Assembly: GCF_003056055.1 (NCBI RefSeq)
Contig: NZ_PYFP01000002.1
Span: 372,001 to 436,000 of the forward strand
Length of the DNA stretch: 64,000 nucleotides
Direction: 5' to 3'
Origin: Glaciimonas sp. PCH181
GTDB lineage: Bacteria > Pseudomonadota > Gammaproteobacteria > Burkholderiales > Burkholderiaceae_D
Shown here piece after piece: positions 16,356 through 25,539 of the stretch. A model generated the notes under the pieces. That model was given only the letters and a program-made list of their open reading frames with translations. It ran no database searches and was not told where the DNA came from. The position numbers and the translations under genes were made by a program. Numbering within the stretch: position 1 is the first letter of the stretch; the number at the start of each line of letters is the position of its first letter.

Positions 16356-16931
16356 ATGGAATACTGCGTTTATTTCACCAATATCTGCAGACCAATGTCC
16401 GATTGGAAAGATTTTTGGCAATGTCTTGGAATTGCGGTAACTATCGCCATCGGACTAATTGGAGTTAAAAAAGTATTTGTTGAGTTAAAGCGTATTAAAG
16501 AACAGCGCGAAAAAGAAATTTCTGATCAAAAATCGGCTTTGAAACTAAAAAAAACAGATTTTTTTCTCGATCAGCATCGTAGATTATTTGACAATCCAGA
16601 ATTGTACGAAATTTTATGCCTTATCGATTCTGACGCGCCACAGTTGGCGGATGAATCCATGTGGGATAAAAAACGAAAATTTTTAACTTTTTTTGAAGAA
16701 ATTGCTTTCTTAGTACGCTCCGATTACATCGACGCTTCATTAGCATTCTATATGTTTGGCTACTACACGCAACGCGCTCAAACAGGAAAAAATTTCTCGA
16801 TAGGGATTAATTTGTCTCCTATGTATTGGAAGTTATTTTATGATTTCGTGAACGCCTCAATAATTTTTGATATGAAGAGCGCTGAAGAACGCGTCGATGC
16901 GATGTTTGCAAACCGGGATCAAAAGGAATGA
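16356..16931 (+). CDS. Membrane-tethered partner protein of unknown function
   Basis: The 191-residue protein has one membrane segment (about residues 22-40, CLGIAVTIAIGLIGVKKVF), then a charged helix likely to form a coiled coil (ELKRIKEQREKEISDQKS). A soluble domain of about 125 residues follows, rich in Phe and Asp (FFLDQHRRLFDNPELYEIL, FLTFFEEIAFLVRSDYIDASL). The domain resembles DUF4760-type proteins in general character only. GAGG eight bases before the ATG at 16356 supports the start; a second ATG at 16395 is possible. Base composition is clearly more AT-rich than the flanking housekeeping genes, which fits transfer. It is coupled to the gene before it. Confidence 0.6.
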   Translation: MEYCVYFTNICRPMSDWKDFWQCLGIAVTIAIGLIGVKKVFVELKRIKEQREKEISDQKSALKLKKTDFFLDQHRRLFDNPELYEILCLIDSDAPQLADESMWDKKRKFLTFFEEIAFLVRSDYIDASLAFYMFGYYTQRAQTGKNFSIGINLSPMYWKLFYDFVNASIIFDMKSAEERVDAMFANRDQKE

Positions 16932-17134
16932 TGGCTAATTTTCTAGTAAAAGTGCTTCCAAGCATTCGATTCAAAAAAGACTGACTTACCTAAGGTTGTA
17001 GCAGCGCCATTTTTTTGCCTATGGGAACAACCATGCGATCACACCCCAAAGAAATCGGCCATCACATTCCCCATCCCCTCAAACATCTTTCAAGTTTGCA
17101 AACCCCGTCAAATCCCGCGTAAAATGCGTCCATC

Positions 17135-17208
17135 GCGGGTGTAGTTCAATGGTAGAACGAAAGCTTCCCAAGCTTTAGACGAGGGTTCGATCCCCTTCAC
17201 CCGCTCCA
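17135..17208 (+). tRNA. tRNA-Gly (anticodon CCC)
   Basis: The 74-base gene folds as a cloverleaf. The acceptor stem GCGGGTG pairs with CACCCGC, followed by T and an encoded CCA. The D arm reads GTTCAATGGTAGAAC. The anticodon stem is AAAGC/GCTTT around loop TTCCCAA. The T arm contains GGTTCGATCC. The CCC anticodon reads GGG glycine codons. It marks the boundary between the accessory island and the housekeeping region, a common integration site, although no integrase gene or copy of its 3' end was found in the window. Confidence 0.96.
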
Positions 17209-17218
17209 GGTCATGACT

Positions 17219-17248
17219 GGCACCTGCATTTTAGGTGCCGTTTTTATT
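17219..17248 (+). terminator. Rho-independent terminator of tRNA-Gly
   Basis: GGCACCT, a seven-base loop and AGGTGCC form a perfect stem followed by GTTTTTATT, ten bases after the tRNA CCA end. Confidence 0.85.
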
Positions 17249-17354
17249 GTTGAATGTCATCGTTGTTGCTTTAGTATTAGGCTATTCCAGCCATAATTTG
17301 GCGCTTGGCACCGCATCCGCCGCCTTACTCATCTATATTTAATCGCCCATCAGC

Positions 17355-18062
17355 ATGTCAGAAAACTTTCCACGCAAACCCCTTTTTTATGATCCAACGG
17401 AACGTCGTATACGTAGTTTTGTGACGCGTGCCGGGCGGCTGTCGACTGCGCAGGCGCGGGCGATTGAGGAGTTGGGGCCGCGCTTTTGTGTGCCTTATGA
17501 CAAGGCGATACTGGATCTGGATAAGACGTTTGAGCGCTCTGCGCCAACGATTTTTGAGATTGGTTTTGGGATGGGGGAAACCAGCGCGAAGATTTCGGCT
17601 GGCATGCCGGAGAAGAATTTTATCGGCGTCGAAGTGCACACGCCGGGTGTAGGTAGCTTGTTAAAGCTGATTGGTGAGCAAGCGCTGACTAATCAACGCG
17701 TCATTCAGCATGACGCGGTTGAGGTATTGACGCATATGATTGCGCCGAACTCGCTGGCTGGGGCGCATGTATTTTTCCCTGACCCATGGCACAAGGCGCG
17801 CCATAATAAACGGCGCCTGATTCAAGGTCCGCTGGTGAGTTTGCTTGCGTCGCGACTGGTTCCGGGCGGCTATTTGCATTGTGCTACTGACTGGGAAGAA
17901 TATGCGGAGCAAATGCTGGAAGTCTTGAGCGCTGAACCTACGCTGAAAAACACGGCGGAGACTTATGCGCCGCGTCCTGATTATCGTCCTGTGACTAAAT
18001 TCGAGAATCGCGGCATAAAACTTGGTCATGGCGTGTGGGATGTGGTGTTCATCAAAAACTAA
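17355..18062 (+). CDS. trmB: tRNA (guanine-46-N7)-methyltransferase
   Basis: The 235-residue protein has the SAM-binding motif FEIGFGMGE near residue 73, [12 protein letters not shown] near 93 and the TrmB hallmark [17 protein letters not shown] near 138-154, which holds the catalytic Asp and substrate-binding residues. It methylates N7 of G46 in the variable loop of tRNAs. The C-terminal TKFENRG block is also typical. It starts at ATG 17355, shortly after the tRNA-Gly terminator, and appears to have its own promoter. Length is normal for the family. Confidence 0.95.
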   Translation: MSENFPRKPLFYDPTERRIRSFVTRAGRLSTAQARAIEELGPRFCVPYDKAILDLDKTFERSAPTIFEIGFGMGETSAKISAGMPEKNFIGVEVHTPGVGSLLKLIGEQALTNQRVIQHDAVEVLTHMIAPNSLAGAHVFFPDPWHKARHNKRRLIQGPLVSLLASRLVPGGYLHCATDWEEYAEQMLEVLSAEPTLKNTAETYAPRPDYRPVTKFENRGIKLGHGVWDVVFIKN

Positions 18063-18380
18063 TCGATTTGCAGTGATGCTTTGGGTTCTTTTGTTTTCCC
18101 ATTCGCAGTGGTGATGTAAGTGGTCGCGTCTAAATCATCGATTTCTGCAGTTTAGAGCGCCGCTTAGCTGCTTGCCATAGTTATTATAATGACATTAATA
18201 CCTCACTCACATTTCACAATCACACACTAAATCGCTCGCAGAGAATTACTTTTTACGCTTTAGCCCAATCCGCCGCCCCTTCTGCGATTACATCAATCGG
18301 CGGCGCTTTCTAATCGCATAGCTTCTGCTGTGTGAATGAGAATATATTCCATTCAACGTGCCATTCGGTACAATCCCAAG
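18063..18380. other. Gap between trmB and thiL
   Basis: This 318-bp stretch holds no gene. A GC-rich inverted repeat (CCGCCG / CGGCGG, about 18270-18303) lies upstream of thiL and may be a leader hairpin. No TPP riboswitch was recognised by eye. Confidence 0.4.
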
Positions 18381-19361
18381 ATGCTCTCCGAATTCGATCT
18401 TATTTCTCAATATTTCACCCGTGCGCCTCGCGCCGATGGTCCCATTGCGCTTGGCGTCGGTGACGACTGCGCATTGCTGATGCCGACCGCGGGTATGCAA
18501 CTGGCTGTGTCGTCAGACATGCTGGTCGCCGGGCGGCATTTTTTTGCTGATGTCGATCCCTACACGCTGGGCCATAAATCGCTGGCGGTAAATCTGTCCG
18601 ATCTTGCAGCGATGGGCGCGCGACCGCTGGGTTTTACGTTGGCGCTGGCGTTGCCAGAAGCCCGTGCCGAATGGTTAGCGCCGTTTGCTGCCGGTTTGCT
18701 GGCGCTGGCGGATGCGCATGCATGTGAGTTGATCGGCGGCGATACGACTAAAGGGCCATTGAATATCTGTATCACGATCTTTGGCGAAACTTTGCCGGGA
18801 CAGGCGTTGCGCAGAGATGCTGCGCAGGTTGATGATGATATCTGGGTCTCGGGCACGCTGGGTGATGCACGGCTGGCGCTGGCGGGTTACCGCAATGAGT
18901 TTTCGGCCGATCTTCACATGACTGGCGACGATCACGCCCGCGCAGCGACGCGGATGCATCAGCCAACACCACGCGTCGCGCTGGGTATGGCGTTGCGCGG
19001 CATTGCCCATGCGGCGATCGATATTTCCGATGGCTTGGTGGGCGATCTCGGCCACATTTTGCAACGCTCTGGCGTCGGCGCTACTCTGGCGGTAGATAGC
19101 CTGCCGCCCGGCCCGGTTCTTCTGACCCAGGCGCAAGCATTTCAACGCCAATTTACGTTGGCGGGCGGCGATGATTATGAGTTATGTTTTACGGCTGCCG
19201 CGCACCAACGGGATGCCGTTCTGGCGGCGGCGCGTAGCGCTGGCACCGAAGTAACCCGGATCGGCTGCATTGAAGCGCTCTCTGGCTTACGTTTTATCGA
19301 TGCTAATGGCGCATTACTTGATTTACAACTGACTTCCTTTGACCACTTCCGTACAACATGA
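18381..19361 (+). CDS. thiL: Thiamine-monophosphate kinase
   Basis: This 326-residue protein phosphorylates thiamine monophosphate to thiamine diphosphate with ATP, the last step of coenzyme synthesis. It shows the ThiL signature ALGVGDDCALL near residue 28, SSDMLVAGRHF near 46, the NLSDLAAMGARPLGFTLALALP block near 72 and GGDDYELCF near 260. ATG 18381 was chosen because MLSEFDLISQYF is the usual family start; the longer frame adds 15 unrelated residues. It overlaps pgpA by four bases (ATGA), so the two are co-translated. The pair thiL-pgpA is common in proteobacteria. Confidence 0.95.
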   Translation: MLSEFDLISQYFTRAPRADGPIALGVGDDCALLMPTAGMQLAVSSDMLVAGRHFFADVDPYTLGHKSLAVNLSDLAAMGARPLGFTLALALPEARAEWLAPFAAGLLALADAHACELIGGDTTKGPLNICITIFGETLPGQALRRDAAQVDDDIWVSGTLGDARLALAGYRNEFSADLHMTGDDHARAATRMHQPTPRVALGMALRGIAHAAIDISDGLVGDLGHILQRSGVGATLAVDSLPPGPVLLTQAQAFQRQFTLAGGDDYELCFTAAAHQRDAVLAAARSAGTEVTRIGCIEALSGLRFIDANGALLDLQLTSFDHFRTT

Positions 19362-19918
19362 ATCCACAATCAGCAGCGCCGCCGCACAGTCCCGCAAGTA
19401 GTTCTGCGGCGCGTCCAACCAAAGTAAAAGCCACTGCCAGATTTATGCTTTCTCATCCGGCCCATTTCATTGCACAGGGTTTTGGTAGCGGTTTGTCGCC
19501 GATTATGCCGGGGACTTTTGGGACCTTGTTTGCATGGCTGACGTTTGTGGTGCTCTCTACACGCTGGCCGCAGTACTTCACGCCGTTGAACTGGCTGGTG
19601 ATTATTGCAGCAGGTTTTGTAGTCGGGATCTGGACTTGTCAACGCACCGGCCGCAATCTTGGTGTGGCCGATCATGGCAGCATGGTATGGGATGAGATTA
19701 TTGCGTTTTGGCTGGTGTTGGTGGTGGTTACGCCTGCGCCGTTATGGACGCAATTCTGGGCGTTCATTGTGTTTCGCTTCTTTGACATGGTGAAACCGCC
19801 GCCGATTGGCTATTTTGATCGACATTTCAAGGGTGGATTCGGCGTCATGTGGGATGACATTCTGGCCGCATTTTATACGCTGCTGGCATTCGCTTTCTGG
19901 CGTATTTTTTGGGCCTGA
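19358..19918 (+). CDS. pgpA: Phosphatidylglycerophosphatase A
   Basis: A 186-residue inner-membrane enzyme that removes the phosphate from phosphatidylglycerophosphate to give phosphatidylglycerol. Family motifs are GFGSGLSPIMPGTFGTL near residue 40, the acid pair in VWDEIIAFW near 111 and FRFFDMVKPPPIGYFD near 140. About four membrane segments are visible. The N-terminal 28 residues are Ala/Ser/Pro-rich and not conserved, so a later start is possible. Its ATG overlaps the thiL stop. Confidence 0.93.
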   Translation: MNPQSAAPPHSPASSSAARPTKVKATARFMLSHPAHFIAQGFGSGLSPIMPGTFGTLFAWLTFVVLSTRWPQYFTPLNWLVIIAAGFVVGIWTCQRTGRNLGVADHGSMVWDEIIAFWLVLVVVTPAPLWTQFWAFIVFRFFDMVKPPPIGYFDRHFKGGFGVMWDDILAAFYTLLAFAFWRIFWA

Positions 19919-20021
19919 ACAAAAAGCAAACTGTTCTCCATTTCGTTACGTCACCGATTGCATCTGTCCGCGACAAGTGGCAGTATGTATTGACCGACTA
20001 GATAAAAACAGGAGCACAACA

Positions 20022-20519
20022 ATGGACACCAGCGTGGAAGTGAATCAAATATTGGACCTCGCCGAACAAGTAGGTCGGGCGTTGCAAACCAAAGGCTGGC
20101 TGCTGGCAACCGCCGAATCGTGCACGGGCGGCGGTGTTTCTCAAGCGATTACCGATATCGCCGGATCGTCCGAATGGTTCGATTGTGGTTTCGTGACCTA
20201 TTCCAACGCCTCGAAGACTGAACTATTGGATATTTCAGAGGCATTACTAGCGCAGCATGGCGCTGTCAGCGAAGAAATCGCAGCGGCGATGGCCGAAAGC
20301 GCACTTGCCAATAGCGGTGCGCATGTTGCGTTGTCCACCACTGGCATTGCCGGTCCGGGCGGCGCTGTTCCGGGCAAGCCGGTCGGTACGGTCTGTTTTG
20401 GCTGGACGCTCGGTCACCAAACCCATACTGAACGCCTGGTGTTTCACGGAGATCGTCACGCAATTCGTGAACAAACGGTCGCGCATTCATTGCAAGGCTT
20501 GTTGCGCTTCTTAAAGTAA
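20022..20519 (+). CDS. pncC: Nicotinamide-nucleotide amidase (CinA C-terminal domain, PncC)
   Basis: The 165-residue protein consists only of the CinA C-terminal domain, with LATAESCTGGG near residue 29 (catalytic Ser), YSNASKTELL near 63 and TTGIAGPGGAVPGKPVGTVCFGW near 105. It converts nicotinamide mononucleotide to nicotinate mononucleotide and ammonia in pyridine nucleotide salvage. The start at 20022 has GGAG seven bases upstream. It lies about 100 bp after pgpA on the same strand and ends at a strong bidirectional terminator. Confidence 0.92.
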   Translation: MDTSVEVNQILDLAEQVGRALQTKGWLLATAESCTGGGVSQAITDIAGSSEWFDCGFVTYSNASKTELLDISEALLAQHGAVSEEIAAAMAESALANSGAHVALSTTGIAGPGGAVPGKPVGTVCFGWTLGHQTHTERLVFHGDRHAIREQTVAHSLQGLLRFLK

Positions 20520-20598
20520 CTAAAAGATAATTTTTGACGTTACCTTTTAAACTGCGGTCAATTTTCTGACCATTTGACAGGGAACTGAGCAGAAAATG

Positions 20599-20642
20599 AA
20601 AGCGGCGCTGACATTCGTTGAGAATGCCAGCGCCGCTTTTTT
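20599..20642. terminator. Bidirectional terminator between pncC and pyrF
   Basis: AAAGCGGCGCTG-CATTC, loop GTTGA, GAATG-CAGCGCCGC followed by six T, with A residues on the other side. It can end transcription of both convergent genes. Confidence 0.92.
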
Positions 20643-20684
20643 ACTTACTATTGAGATATTAGTTTGAGCGATATTTAACGAGAC

Positions 20685-21512
20685 TCAGACACGAAAGCGA
20701 TTAATCGCGTCTCGGGTTTCGATTGCTACACGCCGCGCCGCAGCAGCAAAATCCTCGCCAGCAGCCTCATCCGCTTTTGCGTACAAAATTGCCCGTGATG
20801 AATTGATCATCATACCGCTGCCGTTGGCTGTTTTGCCTGCATTTACGGTCGCCTGAATATCGCCACCCTGCGCGCCGATGCCAGGCACTAACAAAGGCAT
20901 GCCGCCAACAATACTGCGCACTTGCGCTAGTTCGTCCGGGAACGTTGCACCGACAACCAAGGCGCATTGACCATTGGTATTCCATTTATCCGCCACCAGG
21001 CGGGCAACGTGCTGATATAACGGTTTGCCGTCGACTGTCATGAATTGCAGGTCTGAACCACCCGGATTGGAGGTGCGGCACAGGACTATCGCGCCACGGT
21101 CTTTCCATTCCATATACGGTGCGACTGAATCCCATCCCATATAGGGGCTGAGCGTGACGGCGTCTGCGCCATAGCGTTCGTAGGCTTCGCGGGCGTATTG
21201 CTCGGCGGTTGCACCGATATCGCCGCGCTTGGCGTCCAGCACGATAGGAATAGTCGGATGCGCGCTACGGATATAGTCGCAAATTGCTTCCAGTTGATCT
21301 TCAGCACGCAATGCAGAGAAATAGGCGATTTGCGGCTTGAATGCACAAGCGGTATCGGCGGTTGCGTCAATAATTGCTTTACAGAAAGCAAAAATCGCAT
21401 CCGGCTGATGTTGCAAATGCGATGGTATTTTATTAACATCCGGATCCAGGCCGACGCAAAGTAGCGAATTATTGGCGGTCCAGGCTGCGGATAATTTATC
21501 GATGAAAGTCAC
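20685..21512 (-). CDS. pyrF: Orotidine 5'-phosphate decarboxylase (type 2)
   Basis: The 275-residue enzyme converts OMP to UMP, the last step of UMP synthesis. The active-site motif [17 protein letters not shown] lies near residue 92-108, with [12 protein letters not shown] near 20 and [11 protein letters not shown] near 208. The length and spacing are those of the longer type 2 subfamily found in beta-proteobacteria and mycobacteria, not the 230-residue E. coli form. It is monocistronic on the minus strand, convergent with pncC and divergent from lemA across 260 bp with no other gene. Confidence 0.96.
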   Translation of the reverse strand: MTFIDKLSAAWTANNSLLCVGLDPDVNKIPSHLQHQPDAIFAFCKAIIDATADTACAFKPQIAYFSALRAEDQLEAICDYIRSAHPTIPIVLDAKRGDIGATAEQYAREAYERYGADAVTLSPYMGWDSVAPYMEWKDRGAIVLCRTSNPGGSDLQFMTVDGKPLYQHVARLVADKWNTNGQCALVVGATFPDELAQVRSIVGGMPLLVPGIGAQGGDIQATVNAGKTANGSGMMINSSRAILYAKADEAAGEDFAAAARRVAIETRDAINRFRV

Positions 21513-21773
21513 GGTATAACCCTAATAATACGAACGTCGACATTGTAACTTGTTGCGCCCTTTGCTAGCAGTAGTTAGCTCTATCATTGCGACGACTGTC
21601 GATATAACAGCATTTGGGCATGAACGCCCCGATTCGCCATATCAACGCTAACTTCAGGCTACAACCGGTCTACGATATATATTTACGCTTTATTAACGCT
21701 TGAGCACTGACCAATAGTTTGCTAACGTGCAGCAAAGGCCTTTCCGCCAATTTACTCTCCAAAGGAAGTTGTT

Positions 21774-22373
21774 ATGCATAAAACTGTTAAGTGGCTGGCG
21801 ATAGTCGCCATCGCGGCATTACTCAGCGCGTGTGGTTATAACGATTTCCAGACTAAAGATGAGGCCGTGAAAGCTGCCTGGGGCGAGGTGGTGAATCAAT
21901 ATCAGGGCCGGGCCGATCTGGTACCGAAAATTGCGCAAATCGTGAAAGCCTATGCAACCCATGAAGAAGCTACTTTTGAAGCCGTCACCAAGGCGCGCTC
22001 GGCAGCGACAAGTTTTCAGATAACGCCGGAGGTGCTCAACGATCCGGCTGCGCTGGAAAAATTTCAGCAAGTTCAGGGGCAATTATCTTCCGCGTTGTCG
22101 CGCTTGATGGCGGTTTCTGAAAACTATCCGCAGTTGAAGGCTGACGGGCTTTATCGCGATGCGCAGTCGCAATTAGAAGGCATCGAAAATCGCATCAAAG
22201 TCGCACGTAATCGTTATATCGTCGCGGTGCAAGAGTACAACGTCTTGGCGCGCAGTTTTCCAACGAATCTGACGGCGAAAGCGATGGGTTATTCGGTACG
22301 ACCATCGTTCACGGTCGATAACGAAAAAGCGATTTCGACTTCGCCCGATGTTGATTTTGGCGGTAAAAAATAA
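21774..22373 (+). CDS. lemA: LemA family lipoprotein
   Basis: This 199-residue protein has a lipoprotein signal ending in LLSACG (Cys20), then a helical LemA domain with AWGEVVNQYQGRADLVPKI near 35-53, VKAYATHEEATFEAVTKARS near 57 and NRYIVAVQEYN near 145. LemA proteins are membrane-attached helical bundles of unclear role, often encoded with TPM-domain proteins, as here. AAGGAAG precedes the ATG. Its stop overlaps the next start (TAATG), giving translational coupling with the two genes that follow. Confidence 0.93.
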   Translation: MHKTVKWLAIVAIAALLSACGYNDFQTKDEAVKAAWGEVVNQYQGRADLVPKIAQIVKAYATHEEATFEAVTKARSAATSFQITPEVLNDPAALEKFQQVQGQLSSALSRLMAVSENYPQLKADGLYRDAQSQLEGIENRIKVARNRYIVAVQEYNVLARSFPTNLTAKAMGYSVRPSFTVDNEKAISTSPDVDFGGKK

Positions 22374-23266
22374 TGTCACCGTCGGTAACGTCGACCAGCG
22401 CTTGCCATAACCGGACACTGCGCTCGCCGCTTTTGCATCTGTTCGTCATGCTGGGGTTGATCCTTTTCACATTGATGGGAACGGCGGCCAACGCTCAGAC
22501 GGGTAAGCTGGTGGCAGTGCCACCGTTACAAGGGCACGTTACCGATCAAATTGGCATGTTGCAGGCCGCGCAGCGCGCTACGCTGGAGGCGACGCTGAGC
22601 GATTACGAGGCACGCACAGGCAGCCAGATCGCGGTGCTGCTGATGAGTTCCACGGCACCCGAGGCCATCCAGGATTACAGCATACGGGTCGCCGATGCGT
22701 GGAAGCTGGGCCGCAAAGGTCTCGATGATGGCGTGATTCTGATCGTCGCGAAAGACAATCCAAACGACTTGCGGCGCTTGCGCATTGAGTCGGGACGCGG
22801 CGTGCAAGGCGTATTAACCGATGCGCAGTCAAAGCGGGTATTGCAAGACGTGATTGCGCCCTACTTTCAAAAAGGTGATTTTTATGCCGGTTTGACGGCT
22901 GGCGTGACGGCGCTGACAACGATTCTGGATCAGCAGTCTTTGCCGCCAGCAGCACAAAAGCAAGCGCAGCAACAAGAAGCCGGATCGAGTATCTTTGCCG
23001 CGATTGCGCCTTTGCTATTCATCGGATTTATAGTCTTGATAACGCTGCTTTCACGTAGAGGTGGCGGCAGCGGGCGCTCAGGAAACACGCTGAACAGCAA
23101 CGTTTGGGGGAATGCGGCGGGCGTGATTATCGGCAGCGTATTAAGTCAAGGCGGCCGTGGCGGCGGAGGTGGTTTTAGTGGCGGTTTTGGTGGCGGCAGT
23201 AGCGGCGGCGGTTTCAGTGGTGGTGGGGGTGGTTTTGATGGCGGCGGCGCCTCGGGGAATTGGTAA
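22373..23266 (+). CDS. TPM-domain membrane protein with Gly-rich tail
   Basis: The 297-residue protein has a signal peptide (to about residue 42, AANAQ), a TPM domain (about 50-190, with HVTDQIGMLQAAQRATLE and GRKGLDDGVILIVA), one membrane segment near 215-232 and a C-terminal tail of glycine and serine repeats. This is the layout of YgcG/TPM proteins that accompany LemA. The Gly-rich tail is typical of the family and probably flexible. The domain is likely periplasmic. It is coupled to lemA (TAATG) and to the next gene by the same overlap. Confidence 0.9.
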   Translation: MSPSVTSTSACHNRTLRSPLLHLFVMLGLILFTLMGTAANAQTGKLVAVPPLQGHVTDQIGMLQAAQRATLEATLSDYEARTGSQIAVLLMSSTAPEAIQDYSIRVADAWKLGRKGLDDGVILIVAKDNPNDLRRLRIESGRGVQGVLTDAQSKRVLQDVIAPYFQKGDFYAGLTAGVTALTTILDQQSLPPAAQKQAQQQEAGSSIFAAIAPLLFIGFIVLITLLSRRGGGSGRSGNTLNSNVWGNAAGVIIGSVLSQGGRGGGGGFSGGFGGGSSGGGFSGGGGGFDGGGASGNW

Positions 23267-23769
23267 TGAAAAAGACCATCACGCGTCTGTATCGACATTT
23301 GATCACTACCAAGCATACTGTGCGGCAGGCATTTCCTGCCTCAACGCTGAAAGCCGTTCAAGCCAAAATTGCGGAAGGTGAGCATATGCATAGAGCTGAG
23401 GCCAGAATGATCGTGGAGGCGTCGTTGAATCTGCAAGCAGTGCTGAACGGCGTCACATCCCGACAACGCGCGCATGAGCTTTTTGCGCATTACCGGATGT
23501 GGGATACCGAAGAAAATGTCGGCGTCCTGCTGTACGTCAACTTTGCCGACCATAAAGTTGAGATCATCACAGACCGGGCAGTTGGCCGTGCCATACCGTC
23601 CACCGATTGGCTAGCCGTATGTCAGACTATGACGCAAGAATTTGCGAATGGGTCGTTTCATGAAAGTACGCTGGCGGCGATCGAGCAAATGAATCATTTG
23701 CTGACCGCACATTTTCCGGATAAAGACGGCAAGCACAATGAAATATCGGATCGGCCGTTGATGCTGTGA
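23266..23769 (+). CDS. Second TPM-domain protein without signal peptide
   Basis: A 167-residue protein with a TPM domain core (ARMIVEASLNLQAVL near 46, HYRMWDTEENVGVLLYVNFADHKVEIITDRAVGRAI near 80-115). No signal peptide and no clear membrane segment is present, so it may be cytoplasmic or held by its partners. It is the third gene of the lemA operon; its ATG overlaps the previous stop. The arrangement LemA-TPM-TPM is widespread in beta-proteobacteria. The role of the group is not established. Confidence 0.85.
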   Translation: MKKTITRLYRHLITTKHTVRQAFPASTLKAVQAKIAEGEHMHRAEARMIVEASLNLQAVLNGVTSRQRAHELFAHYRMWDTEENVGVLLYVNFADHKVEIITDRAVGRAIPSTDWLAVCQTMTQEFANGSFHESTLAAIEQMNHLLTAHFPDKDGKHNEISDRPLML

Positions 23770-23819
23770 GATGCGCTTTCGTAAGCGCTCACACTAGACA
23801 TTTGTGGCAACCGACCGTA

Positions 23820-23871
23820 TTAACCATTTACATTAACCATTTACATTAACCATTCACATTAACCATTCTCA
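23820..23871. repeat. Four tandem copies of a 13-bp unit at the dacB stop
   Basis: TTAACCATTTACA occurs twice, followed by the variants TTAACCATTCACA and TTAACCATTCTCA. The last unit contains the dacB stop codon and its final codons (minus strand), so the three others look like duplications of the gene's 3' end. Confidence 0.85.
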
Positions 23872-25322
23872 TAAACCCATTGCAATAAAGCATCCTGCAC
23901 GCCCTGCCCGCGCGCGGCATTGGCATGATTGATCAAACACACGACAACGTAATATTTTCCCGAGGCCGCCAGCACATAGCCGGCAATTGCGCGCACATCG
24001 TTGAGCGTCCCGGTTTTTATATGCGCCTGCCCCGTGATCCCCTGCCCCTTCAAACGATTGCGCATGGTGCCGTCAAACCCCACCAACGGCATCGATGACA
24101 TGAATTCCGGCATCGTCGGCGATTGATAGGCGGACGCCAGAATGCGTCCCATCGTACGGGCCGAGATGCGCTCATTACGCGACAAACCCGAACCGTTTTC
24201 GATCACCAGATCGCTGGCGTCTATGCCCTTGTTGGCAAGCCAGCTTTGGATGGCGCGGGCACCTCGTTCTGGCGTCGCGGGAAGTTTCAGGATATCGGCG
24301 GCAATCGTCAGCAAAGTCTGACGTGCCATCACGTTATTGCTGTATTTATTGATGTCGCGGATTACCTCGGGCAGCGTGACTGAACTCCATTCGGCAATAA
24401 AGCGCGTGCCCACCGGGACGACCCCAGACTTGACGGTACCGCTCAACGTACCGCCAAGATCGGTCCACATTTGCCGGAATACGTTGCCAAAATACTGCGA
24501 GGAACTCATTTTGTAGGGATTCACGTACCAGATTTTTTCCCCGCAAGATGCAGGCAGCGTGCCGTTAAAACTAGCGCCGTTTTCATCAAATGTTGCCTGC
24601 AACTTCCCCTGCCAATCGCCACAAGCGCCCTTGGCGGAACGCGGAGGAATGACGGTATAACCGGCCATCGGCGGATCGACTACGACACGGATCAGGCCAG
24701 TCGCGTCATCGGGCACAAATTGGAAAGTCAGCGTTTTGTAATTCAGCAACAAAGCATCAGGACCGGCGTTGTATGGCTTTAGAGGGTCGCCGTCAAACGC
24801 CGCAGGGTCATAGGCATTTTCGTCAAACATACTGCGATCAAGGACCACGTTGCCGCGGATATCGCGTATACCTTTAGCACGAATCTGGCGTAAAAATAGC
24901 CAGAAATTCTCTAATACCAATTTTGGGTCGCCGCCGCCTTTAAAGATCAAATTCCCTTGCAACGTCGTACCAACTTGTCGGCCATCCGTATAGGCGGTGG
25001 TCTTCCAGCTATAGGTTGGGCCCAACAATTCTAGCGCGGCGTCTGTCGTGACGAGCTTCATGGTCGAGGCGGGATTAAAAGGTGTACTGATGCTGTTGGC
25101 GGCGACAACTTTGCCTCCGGCTGAGGCTTCTTGCACATATATACCGACGTTTTGCGCAGGAATAGCCGCTTCTTGTAGCGCTGCAGTCACCGCTAAAGGC
25201 AACGTCGGCGACGAGGATGACATCAATTCTTGCGCGTGACTAATCGAATACGGGGAGAAAAAGGCAGCGCTAACAAGGAGCGCACGCATCACGGCAGATT
25301 GGAATTTGTTCGGCATGGGCAT
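23859..25322 (-). CDS. dacB: D-alanyl-D-alanine carboxypeptidase/endopeptidase (PBP4)
   Basis: About 487 residues with an N-terminal signal peptide (to about AHAQE). The penicillin-binding motifs are all present: STMK (SxxK, nucleophile Ser), SNN (SxN, in KYSNNVMAR) and KTG (IKTGTLNDVRAIAGY). The large insert between SxxK and SxN is typical of class C PBP4. It trims and cross-link-cleaves peptidoglycan in the periplasm. The start is placed at 25322 (MPMPNKF); a longer frame opens at 25364. It is monocistronic and convergent with the lemA operon; the stop codon sits in a tandem repeat. Confidence 0.93.
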   Translation of the reverse strand: MPMPNKFQSAVMRALLVSAAFFSPYSISHAQELMSSSSPTLPLAVTAALQEAAIPAQNVGIYVQEASAGGKVVAANSISTPFNPASTMKLVTTDAALELLGPTYSWKTTAYTDGRQVGTTLQGNLIFKGGGDPKLVLENFWLFLRQIRAKGIRDIRGNVVLDRSMFDENAYDPAAFDGDPLKPYNAGPDALLLNYKTLTFQFVPDDATGLIRVVVDPPMAGYTVIPPRSAKGACGDWQGKLQATFDENGASFNGTLPASCGEKIWYVNPYKMSSSQYFGNVFRQMWTDLGGTLSGTVKSGVVPVGTRFIAEWSSVTLPEVIRDINKYSNNVMARQTLLTIAADILKLPATPERGARAIQSWLANKGIDASDLVIENGSGLSRNERISARTMGRILASAYQSPTMPEFMSSMPLVGFDGTMRNRLKGQGITGQAHIKTGTLNDVRAIAGYVLAASGKYYVVVCLINHANAARGQGVQDALLQWVYENG

Positions 25323-25539
25323 CAGGTAGAAAGAAAATCGTGAGGGATTATCCCACGTGATCAATCTAAGCCCAGAATGCGACTTATTAAACGGAACGGA
25401 AAGACGATTATTTTGAAAGCGTCAAGGCGCAAGGACGGAAAGTCCGCCTTTGGTAGAAAGCATGGTCGACAGGCCTATGAGCAATGACGTATGCTTGCAA
25501 TTCCAGCTGACAGGCAGCGAATGCCGAACAAATTGCACG

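Noticed and set aside
17135..17208. att duplication of the tRNA-Gly 3' end within the window
   Set aside because: No second copy of the T-arm/acceptor end was found between 1 and 17 kb.
22373..23266. Gly-rich repeat tract as a separate repeat element or CRISPR-like array
   Set aside because: The irregular GGN repeats encode the normal flexible tail of a TPM protein; there are no spacers.
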